Shown: piece after piece, positions 44,082 to 54,100 of the stretch
Layout: the number at the start of each line of letters is the position of its first letter
Position numbering within the stretch: position 1 is the first letter of the stretch
From: Stagonosporopsis chrysanthemi
Lineage: Eukaryota; Ascomycota; Dothideomycetes; Pleosporales; Didymellaceae
Assembly (NCBI GenBank): GCA_022560025.1
Contig: JAFISE010000053.1
Coordinates: forward strand, 124,001 to 188,000
Reading direction: 5' to 3'
DNA: 64,000 nucleotides
The notes under the pieces: model-generated
What the model was told of the DNA's origin: nothing
What the model saw: only the letters and a program-made list of their open reading frames with translations
Database searches by the model: none
Position numbers and translations under genes: made by a program

Positions 44082-45798
44082 ATGGCGATCGCAGGTTGGC
44101 TCGTCATTGCATTCATTATCGTCTCACCGTTCTTGACTTACTACGTAACTTCAGCATCATTCTATCGAAGATCAAAGAGCACAGCTGCCAGTAAAGAGGC
44201 CCCATCGATACCGTATTTCATACCTGGCGTCTTCCATGCCGCAGTTCTCGCCCGTACCGGCGCTCCAAAATACTTCGCAGAGCTCATGTAAGTAGCATGC
44301 AAACAATCAAATTCAAATCCTCGTGCTGATCCAGATTGACAGTAAGGACTACGGTGCCTTTGCTCCGTTCAAGATCAGAGCAGGGCTTCGCTCGTATGTC
44401 ATCCTGCGGGACCCAACTCAAATCAGCAGGGTACTGAATGCGCCTGAGCACCTGACAGCAGCTGCGAGAAAAGCTGAGGTGTTGGACAAATTGTTCGGCT
44501 CACCAAAGACTGCCAAAAGTAAGGACTCGGCAAACCAGAAGGACGGGAATGGAATATCGCTTGAGCAGACCTCATCGCCCATTTCAGACACATCCTTAGC
44601 TACCACGACCGAGGCCTACATAAGTATATTGGCCGCAAATATGCACGATAAGATGTTCCAATATGACACATGGACTCGAATCGAGGATCTGTGGTCGTTC
44701 TTCCAGCTCGTCCTCTTTCGGTGCACTTTGGACACACTTTTCGGGTCCAATCTGCTGAAGCAGTATCCCAGGATGGTGCGCGACTATTGCGAGTTTGACG
44801 CTGCCATAGAAGGCTTCATTCCTGGTATGCCTCGTCCGGTGTTTTCTGGCGTATCAAAGTCACGAGATCGCATACACCAGGGCCTCAGAACTTGGTTGAC
44901 CACGAATCACGAGGCGGAAGTTGGCAGCAGAGACGGAGCAACAGATGGTTCGGCTTTTGATGAATTGAGAGGCATGGAGTTCGTCCGTGAGTACTATCAG
45001 ACTCGCAAAGTCAGCAGCGACGAGCAAATAAATCTCAAAGCAAGAGCGGCTGAGGTACTCAGCGTGATCCACACGTGCGTAATTCCGCGGATGCGAACGA
45101 ACACTATACTAACAACCGCTAATAGGATTAACACCAGACTTGCACCTTCCACATTTTGGACGACGGTTGAAACTCTGCGAGAGTCCCACCTCCTTCGCAG
45201 ATTGACAGACACTGTAGTCGACCACTTTTCTCCTATCACACATAAATACGACATACCTGGTCTTGCCCAAGAGCCTCTCGTAAAATCCCTACAGACCGAA
45301 GTGCACAGGCTTCGAGTAGCGAGCTGCGTGGTGCGCACAAACCAGACCAATGGTTTCCCCCTGGACAAGCACTGGTCGCTACGGAAGGGCGCCAAGGTAG
45401 CCATGTTCTCGCATGACATTGCTCTCAACACGAATGTGTGGAAGAAGACCCAGCCCAAGGTAGTGGACCGCCCGCTTCAAGAGTTCTGGGCGGAGCGATT
45501 CCTGGCATCTGGACGGACAGGGAAGCCTATCAACCGGAACGCCACCGCTGGCAGTCCTGATACAGAGAACCTTGAGGATCTGATTACAAAACTCACTTCG
45601 ATCGATCGGTACCCAGGCTCTCGCCTGGTCTCAGCCTTGCAAGCGGCTACAATTGCCGTGTTGTTTGCCGAGTTCGAGATTCAGTTGTGCGACACTGAGC
45701 TGTTAGACGCGTCGTTACCTCCGGCCGGCGAACTTGCTTGCTGCACTCTGAAACCACTAGAAAAGATTGCTGTGCGGATTCGGAAGCGCAGGACTTAG
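44082..45798 (+). CDS. cytochrome P450-like protein lacking the heme-ligand cysteine
   Basis: Three exons, 44082-44287, 44343-45074 and 45126-45798 (536 aa). The second intron is 51 bp with no in-frame stop, so it is easily read through; it has an ACTAAC branch site and TAG acceptor. N-terminal membrane anchor: MAIAGWLVIAFIIVSPFLTY. P450 landmarks: LAPSTFW at the end of the I helix, ExxR as EVHR (371-374), and AERF (435-438) for the PERF motif. In the heme-binding loop, where fungal P450s have CPGR, the sequence is DRYPGSRL, with Tyr475 in the axial position. Without thiolate ligation it should not be a normal monooxygenase. Recently inactivated gene or pseudoenzyme; the open frame argues for a recent event or retained role. 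Confidence 0.82.
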
Positions 45799-47688
45799 AT
45801 CATTTGTTGTTCAGATGTAGTATAAGCCGCCGAGTGCCAATTTGCAGGGGGAATACAAGTGACGGTTCTGAGCGCGATGATCAGCGTACTCTTGATGCAA
45901 TCTGCTACCATAAGCCACAAGGCGTGGCAGGCAAGACCAAAGCGCAGGTAAACAATCGAAATACTGCAGAATCATTGATACGTCCTTCCCAAAAATGTCG
46001 ATCATGGCGATACGTGCATTGTTCGTCCACAAACCACGACACCGTGGCTGGTATTGGCTACAATGTCGTAAGTGTATGACATGACTTCTGAGCTACTAAG
46101 CTAAATAATAACTACGGATTGGATGACTACAAGGCTTGAAAAAACCCTTCAGTCTGTTGAGCAGGTTGTCTAACTCAGACGAGTATGTCGGATCACGATT
46201 ATTTGCTGATAAGTCTTTGCATACGCTCGCGCAACCATCACCAGAAAGCTAGGATGGAGATCCCAATGCACGGCGAGGAAACCACTTTCACCCTCGTTCG
46301 AGGATCCTTTACGCCCAGAAACGACGATGTTTGTTCGGGTTTGTACGTCATGGCAACTGAGACCTGGAACTGGAAAGCTGTCGTTTCCCAAGGTCTCTCT
46401 GACTGCAATCTCTGCCAGGCAATGGGCCTCGCACTTGCCGATTCTCTCTTCTTCAAACGCATCGGCGGCAAGCGGTAGGCCCCAGATGTCGATGCGAGTA
46501 GACCACTCACGAACACCTGCTTCAGAATCTCTCTGTGGAGCACATCTGCTAGGCTCTTGAGGTAGTCCGGGTCGGCAGCCTGCAGCTTTATTTTAAAAAC
46601 ATCGGGCGAGCAAGTACCCGCGGAGCACAAAACAGAGTCGATAGGCCAGGCGAATGATAGTGTGGCGTTGCTTTCTCTCAAGTATGGAGGATGCCGGTTT
46701 TGCCATAAGCAATGGGAGAGGCTCTATTGTGATTTTTGATCACCTTCATTCTGCTGGAAGGATCAATATCCTCCGACGACATCCTGAGACAACTATCAAC
46801 TCAGAATACAGGCAATTTACAGGCCAGCAACTTTGCCGACACTTTAGCCGGGCGCATGAGTCGTTTGTACTATTCAAGTGACGGCTAGAGGATACAGTAT
46901 GAAGCAAGACATGATAGAAAGTTAGCCGTTAATTGAAACAAGGTACACGTTGTCGAGCCATGGTAATCGAGCAAGGTAGGTAAATGGAACAAGAAATACC
47001 GATACAATCTACCAAATCAGTCTGATAAACTGTAACTGCGTGAGCAGTGTCAAGTGGGTGCTGCGGGTCAACGCTTGTATTGCTATCTGTTGTCGTGTTG
47101 TGATGATGGTGTACCGGAGCTCTCGGCTCACCCGGAAGCACCGGGCAGTACCTGCTACAATAGCATATCATGTGATCTCAGCCACGTGGTTACATAAACA
47201 CTCTTGTGTTGTCTCCATGGAGTTTGCGTGCCAAGGTAAGGCGTGCCGTTCGCGGTCTCCACACCAACCGCAAGGCAGATTCTGGGTGTCGGCCTATCAT
47301 GCCGTTGGTCCTATTTGGGTGCAGCGTTCAATACCTGAAAGTTTGCTGATCGAGACAATGCTATGCCGGCTCGTGCTTGCCATAGACCAGAGTGTAGAAT
47401 TGCGGCAGCCTTTGTCAGCCGTGAGTGAGTACACCGAATACAAGAAGAATTCTTTATTTTCTCTCGATAACCCAATGATCACAACTGACATCACTTTGTT
47501 ACAGGCTAACACGCCACCTGTGCGTTTTGACCCGCATGGCTCTAATTTGATAGGCCACTATGATCCGAGAATAGTCTTCGCTGGATAAGGCATACTCGAC
47601 GTTGTTGCACTGACGCCTAGTAGTCGATATAAATCTCAATGAATGAACGTGAGACTATTGAATCATTCCCGCTACCGTTATTGCCTTC
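45799..47688. other. gene-poor accessory stretch
   Basis: 1.9 kb with scattered short ORFs. The largest is 182 codons on the plus strand (47040-47588), with a 147-codon minus ORF at 46238-46681. Neither shows a family motif, and neither splices convincingly to a neighbour. Confidence 0.4.
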
Positions 47689-48451
47689 ATGCCATCCAAA
47701 ACAACGCTGGCTGTCAACCTCTCTGCATTTGTTTGCTCCTCTGCGCTGGTTGGTATTGCTATCGCTGCTATCTACCTCGCGAGCGATGCTTACAACTCTT
47801 TTACTTGGAGATTTCCTGGTGGCTCCTATGGCTGGATGCCATCACATTGGTATGGCGATGGCCGACCGGGCTACCGCATTCGCATAGGATACAACCGATC
47901 TTCGGAGATGAAAACGTACGTTGCTGCAGCATTCGCCTTGGTGCTGGGTACGGCGGGAACTTTTGCTTTTGGGCTTTCTTTCACCAAGGTATTCGCGTAT
48001 GTCACTACATGCATCGAATACTAACTAATGATCCTCAAAGCGCACCGTTGCACCAATACTTTCAAATTCCTTCCTTGCAGGCGCGTCCTTGGCCTGTATC
48101 ATCACTACCGTCTGCGCTGTGTGGTCCGCAGTGGCGGAAGCCAAGATCAAGCAAAGCACCTGCAATTTCGATCCAAGCGCCATCAAAAACCATCAATACT
48201 GGTGCTCCATCGAAAACGCAGCATGTAACACGCTGCGATTCGTAGACGAGACGCAGTCATCCAACGATTATCGAGTCTTGGACAATGCCTGTTTACAATT
48301 CCGTCATGCACGCTACCTAGTGATCCCTCTCGCAGCCATCTCGCTACTACTTGTTGGGCTGTATGCAACCCATGTCTGGTTCAGCAAAGGTAAGGAGACT
48401 AATGATGAGTACGCCGAAGCAAGGATTCGGGCTTTGCAAAATGACGACTAG
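47689..48451 (+). CDS. four-transmembrane protein of unknown family
   Basis: Two exons, 47689-47988 and 48041-48451 (236 aa). The donor GTATTC after FTK and acceptor CAAAG keep phase 0; a nearby GTATGT donor would break the frame. Four hydrophobic spans: AFVCSSALVGIAIAAIYLA, AAAFALVLGTAGTFAFGLSF, LAGASLACIITTVCAVWSAV and YLVIPLAAISLLLVGLYATH. The second extramembrane loop has several Cys (STCNF, YWCSIENAACNT, NACLQF), probably disulfide-bonded, and the C-terminus is charged. The layout recalls tetraspan/SUR7-like fungal membrane proteins, but I see no diagnostic motif. Confidence 0.6.
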
Positions 48452-48760
48452 AGCGAATAGCCGGAGGGACCCGAAAGATAAAGTAGCAAGATTGAAAGGC
48501 GGAGCCGAGAAGTGTGTGCCACGCTTAAATTGTGAGCTACTACGTAAAGAAGCATGCTGGTGTTCAGAAGAAAAGATCCCAGCCTAAACAAGTGGCGGGT
48601 GTATGAAACGTGTTGAAAGGAGGTCAGCGGGTCAGCGGTCAGCGGTCAGCGGGTCGGAAATCGGTCATTGATACGTTCTTCAGTTCTACATATTGATGTA
48701 GATTGCGAATTCATCTGTGATGACGCAAAAGACATGTGATCGGGGGTGTGAGCAACGTAT
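48452..48760. other. short spacer with tandem GGTCAGC repeats
   Basis: No ORF supported; contains the heptamer/octamer array at 48621-48655. Confidence 0.5.
48621..48655. repeat. tandem GGTCAGC(G) repeats
   Basis: About four to five copies of GGTCAGC or GGTCAGCG in a row. Just downstream of the 4-TM gene and next to the HET fragment. Confidence 0.7.
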
Positions 48761-49216
48761 TTAAGTAATCACAAGCCTCGCGCCTTCACCAACCGCCTTC
48801 CAAAAAGCTAGTGGATTTTCAGCTCCCATCAAGGTGTGTAACCACTCTCCATCCATCCAGCCTTGCACAAAGCATGCACCAATGAGCTTATACGAACCGT
48901 CATCTCTCGCACGCAGCATCAATGGTACAGAGCAACCTGCCACAACAGCGAGATGCCACGTCGCGTCGAGATTTTCGTTCGCCTCTCTGTCCACGGTTTC
49001 CCCAGTGTAGGAAGGTGCAAGGCCCATAAAACCGCTATCGGAAACGAACCGCCGACGGTTCTGCAACACTGCCTTTACGACGCTCCAAGCCTCTGTGCGA
49101 TTGTAAGAGTCCGCAAACAACAGGACGTGACGAGACGCAGCAGGGAGACAGACAAAGCGCTCGATGAAATGGCGAACATCATGTTTGTATCTGTAACGGT
49201 TGGGCTCTGCCCAGGC
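48761..49216 (-). pseudogene. C-terminal fragment of a HET (heterokaryon incompatibility) protein
   Basis: Open from 49216 down to the stop at 48761. The sequence matches the conserved C-terminal end of HET-domain proteins: RRRFVSDSGFMGLAPSY, an acidic linker, AVVAGCSVPLMLR, then YKLIGACFVQGWMDGE. In full-length genes this follows an N-terminal HET domain and several hundred more residues. Here an in-frame TAG ends the frame at 49217 and nothing HET-like is seen beyond it; the DUF4246 gene begins there on the other strand. HET proteins mediate non-self recognition between fungal strains. I treat this as a 5'-truncated remnant; a short expressed protein from the Met at 49120 cannot be excluded. 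Confidence 0.65.
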
Positions 49217-49247
49217 CTACTCTAGTATGAGTTAGGATAGCTTGTGT

Positions 49248-51086
49248 ATGGGCAGGCATATAAGCAGCTCAGCCCACGTCAATAGTCAATGTAGCGCAGT
49301 CCTCCCCTCTCTCTACACCGTTACATTTGAGAAGACCGGCATGGTGCCGACTCTTGATGCTTGTGCAAGCGTTGTGAAGTCGGGCAGTCTAGTCTCTGAG
49401 GATCTACACGAATTACTGCTCGCAGCGTACAGCAAATTGAAAGCCGACCAGGCTGAATCACCGGATTGGCACCCTGACTCGGACGACAAAGTTCAGGATC
49501 TAGTTCACCCATCCATGTATCCTCTGGTCTATCGCCGAACCAGGGTATTTCAGCAAGAGGTAGTAGGCGTTGAAGATGCCGTTTCATCATGGTCCGGACG
49601 AGGAGATATCATTCCAGGTTCAGATGAATGGGTGATGTCTGACGCTGAACGATCTTCGTATGGCGTAGGAAGCGGAGAGATTCCTCCAAGCTTCTGATCC
49701 GTCAGATATCAGTGGTTGCCTTCCAACGTCACCTTTCAGAACGATGTCTCTGTGCGCTTTACCAGCTACATCAACAATCTCCACCCCACCAAGTATCGAG
49801 ACGTTTATCGGACTATAGAAAGGCTCATCGAGACTTCGTTACCAATGTGGGAACAGTGTCTGAAGGTATTTACCAGATACGGATCTCTAATTGGACCAGG
49901 ACGGACCTGGGGAAGGTTTGGTCATCCCGCGAGTCCAGAGTAAGTCAAATTCGAGGCGTATAAACATGGTAGTCCCTAATGAACCGTACAGTGACAAAGA
50001 ACCCTCAAACTGGGATCCCAGTGACCCTGAAGATTGTGCAAACGTGGAAGTGGACGAAGATACCCTTGAGAATAATGGCTGGGACGAGTATTATTTGAAA
50101 GAAGAGGACGGCGGTAAATCAATGCTCGCTGAGGCCAAGTGGAAAGCTGTTCGTAAACCAACCCAGCCTGCAGCATTGTCTAAGGACGTCAATTACGAAC
50201 CCAAGGCCTATCAACGCCTTTTTTCCAAATTTCGCGAGTCTGGGCTACAAGTCATCGTCAAGATGGCTTCCATTGAATTGACGCCTGATAAACCGCACTT
50301 TCACCAAGGCAGCTGGCACGTCGAGGGACAAATGAACGAACACATCGCAGCTACTGCTCTCTATTATCTAGACAGCGAGAACATAACTTCCAGCAGTCTT
50401 TCCTTCAGAATGCAGACCGACGCGTATCTGAACGAGGAGGAAGCTTTTAGCGTTGGCCAAGACAGCTACCACTGGATGCAGTCAATCTACGGCACACACT
50501 TTGGAGCTGGCGGTGGAGGCGCTTGTCTGCAGAATTTTGGTAGGGAAGAAACAAGGGAGAAGCGCTTGCTCGCGTTCCCAAATGTCTTGTAAGCCTTTCT
50601 GATATCTGAGAAACAAGGGAGCGCGCTTAAATTATCTACAGCCAGCACCAGGTATCGCCCTTTGAGCTGGCGGATCCCACGAAGCCTGGCCATCATCGGT
50701 TCATTGCCCTCTGGCTTGTCGATCCACACAAGCGCATCATCTCTACAGCCAATGTACCACCTCAGCAGCTATCATGGTGGGCAGAGTCTTTGGTGGGCAG
50801 GGCAATCAAGGGCAATAATCATGACGAACCATCCATGGACCTGCCACCTGAGATTGTTGGCCTACTCGAAGAACGTGGTGCACAGCTACCGAAATCTGCT
50901 CGCGATACTAAGTTGCCAGAAGAGCTTGTGGATATGATTCGTGCGAGATTACCAAGTGATGAGTTACCAATGAGCTTGGAAGAAGCAGAATGGCATCGCC
51001 TGAGAATGATGCTGGAAAGATCCAAGCATGTGGTACAGTCTGAGAAAGCGTGGCAGCAGCATGAGTACAGCTTCTGTGAGCACTGA
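49248..51086 (+). CDS. DUF4246 protein, apparently 5'-truncated
   Basis: Four exons, 49248-49657, 49706-49939, 49992-50588 and 50642-51086 (561 aa). DUF4246 landmarks in order: FEKTGMVPTLDACASVVKSG, DWHPDSDDKVQDLVHPSMYP, SSYQWLPSNVTF, VRFTSYINNLHPTKYRDVYR, GLQVIVKMASIELTPDKPHF, HQGSWHVEGQMNEHIAATAL, YYLDSENITSSSLSFRMQTD and HHRFIALWLVDP. The first intron (49658-49705, 48 bp) removes an in-frame TGA and restores the SYQWLP motif. The family's N-terminal part is missing: nothing like it lies upstream, where the HET fragment occupies the other strand. The first about 25 codons do not resemble the family. DUF4246 function is not established; the WHVEG histidine region suggests a cupin/oxygenase-like fold. 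Possibly a decaying gene. Confidence 0.75.
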
Positions 51087-51189
51087 GGGAGATTCAAGGC
51101 AGTCTGATTGTTTTATGTTATGGTTCAGAGCTAGAATGCAATAGGATGTTTTGGCCAGCAGGTCTCAACTAATTGCGTGCAATGTCACT

Positions 51190-54100
51190 TCATCTATTCA
51201 TCCCACCCGCCATAGCACTCGCCTGTAACCTGAACGCCCTGAGATTGCTTGTCGTACTCTTCGGTCTTGTGTACGTATCATGAACCAAACCTGAATGTCC
51301 AATTGTATTTGCAGTACTTACTCCACCAACAACAGACCCCGTTGGTGTAGGTTTCTGGAACGAGAACGAGTGCATTGAGCGCGCACGATTACGATCAACA
51401 AGGTCTGACGTTCGATCGACAGGCGAAGTGATTGACTTCGTCCTTGTGTTCATCTTCGTCATCAAGGCCGACATAGCAGCAGCTGGTGACATATGAGCTG
51501 CTCTACCTGCTGACGATCGAGCGGAATCAGAGGAGGCAGTGTTGCGCCGTTGTAAAAGCAGAGGCCCATCGTTGAGCGTTCGGCTTCGACTACGGCCTAA
51601 TGGTGTCCTTGTAGAGGACGATAATGAAGGCGATCGACTGGATGAGCGACTCGACGGTGGTGTCGGTAGTGACTGGCGGTCTTCAGGTAACGATCCATAG
51701 GCTTGCTTCAGCTGTTGCAAATCCATGGCGGTAGGTATCTTGCTCAGACGACGAATTGCTTTCTTGTTGTTCGTCATGAATGCGGACATTGCTTTGAGCG
51801 CATTTGTTTCCATGTGCTGTTCGTATGCAGGCACGCCACCTGCTGTGTCCTTCGCCCGCGCGGCGTGCTGTTCATTGAGTCTCATGTTGCGTGGTGCAGC
51901 TAATGGTGCGTTGTTCAGGTTCATCTCAATCTGCGAGATTACCTGGTCGAAGTCCACACCTTCAATTCGATACGAAGGAAAGGGCTTCATGGAAGCTTCG
52001 CGGGTCAATACAAAGAACGAGCCGTCTCGGATCTTGCGCTTCAGGATGTTCCAGCGCGCACGTGCTGGGCTCCTTTCTACCTCTGGTTGGAAGACAGAGT
52101 AGCGGGCGAGCCTAGCGTAGAAGCCTTCCAGCCGATTTGCCATCCTTTCGAGGACTTGCATTAGGAAAGTGGATAAAGCAAAGACGCGATCCGAGTCCGA
52201 TGCAGCATCAAGCTCCATGATGGTCTCGAAAGCATCCATACCAATGCAAGCTTCTTCCCGAATTGATTCAAGAAACTCCATGTCAATTTGGACTGACCGT
52301 TGCGCGTAGGCTATAATACCCTTCTCATGGTGTCGAGCAGAGTCGCTGTTACAAGTGAATTGTCCAATCTGAGAGATCTCGTTGGAGGCAGAAACTGCGT
52401 CAGCCGAGCTTTTCGCCCTTGCAATTATACCAAGAACATCAGATAACTTGGTGGTCGCCGAGGCGTTGTTGGCCAGGGTGAAGGAGAGCTTCAAGTATAG
52501 CTCATGGAGTTGCGCACCGAACAGTGTAGAGAAGCCACCCTGAAGCAAACGTGATTGGTAGTGGTAAAACCTTCGCACCCCACCCATGTTAAAGAGATCG
52601 CCCTGGAACCAGACCAGCGACGATTCCATGATCATGCCGACTTCAAAATGCGAGGCTACAACCTGTTCAGTCGCAATGCGAAGGTACGCATTCCAAAGAT
52701 CGTAAAGCATACTCAGCTCTTCCGTATGGTAAGCAGGCTTTGGTGTGAGCTCACCGATGTAGTATTTAGTCAAAAGCGACGAGACCTCGGGATTGTTCGT
52801 GTGTGCTAACAAGTCGAAAGACTTAGAACAGTCAACGCCGCCATTAGACTTGATGATGTTGGTGCCGCCAGGATGCATCCCGCAAAAGTCGGTTACATCG
52901 TACACATTACCATGTACGCCAATCCAGACACGCGAGTCTTTGGTATGGCCGGTGTGGACAGCGAGCTGGGATAGCGATATAGTTGGCTGTTTACATGGAA
53001 GAGGCTTGGGTGTCATGAAGACGTCAAGCATGAAGCGGCGCTCAGCAAAGGCGGTGTCCAGGATGGTCTCAGCAGTCTCCATGGTAGGCGACCTGTGATT
53101 GTATAGAGCCTTTCTGATTCCGGACATGACCGAATCAAAGACACCCACAGAGCCGCAGACATAGAGATAACCACCGATTCCACCTTGCTTCTATAACACA
53201 GTTGTCAGCGTACTGAAAATTAGACTAAGCACGGGTCCATTACCTTTGACATCACAAGATCGCAAATCGACTGTCCTTGCTCCACGATCAAGCCATCGAT
53301 GTAGCGAGGAGCGATCTCCCTCTCAACAAGATCGTTCGATCCCACATCGTGCACCAGACCTCTAGGGTCTCTCGAAAACGCAGTATGTACCTCCATGAGC
53401 CCTTCGCTGACATACTGACGAAGCTCAGCTTCGTAACAGAACTTCTCTCGTGACTGTACACCAAGATATAGGACAGTCTTGCCCCATGTCTGCCCGCAGC
53501 GTGCTTGCCAGAAGCTTCGCATCGGGGCGATTCCACTACCACCAGCGAACAAGGCAACAGGGGACGAGTCGTCATTCGGTAGTTGGAACGAGAAAGGCCT
53601 AGATATGCCAATGAGAAGTTCTTCGTCATCAAGCACGTCCATCTCTTCAGCAACTGGAGGGTTAAGAAAGCCGCTGCTCACGCCATGGCGAATGACTCTA
53701 TTTGCACCCGCAAACGTGGAGCAGAGTTCGTAGTCCGAGCGGGAAATTGTTAGGTCGACAGTGCTGGGCAGCAACTCTTCCGAGAAGTTTGAAATACTGT
53801 ACGTTCTTGGTACTTCGACAGGTATCAACTCCGCTAGCCAGGACAGACTTCCTGACAGATCAAATGCCTGATCCCATACTCGTGGTGGGGTGTCACCAAC
53901 AGCTGCCTGGAGCAGGTCGCCAAGCGAAGCTCGTACAGGCCACTCATCAGTGGCAAGGACCTGTAATACTGTATGCGATGATGCTCGAAGCAAGGTATGT
54001 AGCTTGGTCGCAAGCTCCTTCGTAATTGGTGCAAGATGACCTTTCCGCAGGATATCGATGACGCTCAAACGAGGTCGGTCAGAATGGGTGATGCTCCCAA

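Noticed and set aside
46238..46681. 147-codon minus-strand ORF, considered as another HET-like remnant
   Set aside because: No HET motif could be identified in it.
51311..51321. GTAAGT near the 3' end of the fusion gene, considered as a last-intron donor
   Set aside because: The nearest acceptor gives a 31-bp intron, too short, and reading through yields a natural-looking C-terminus.
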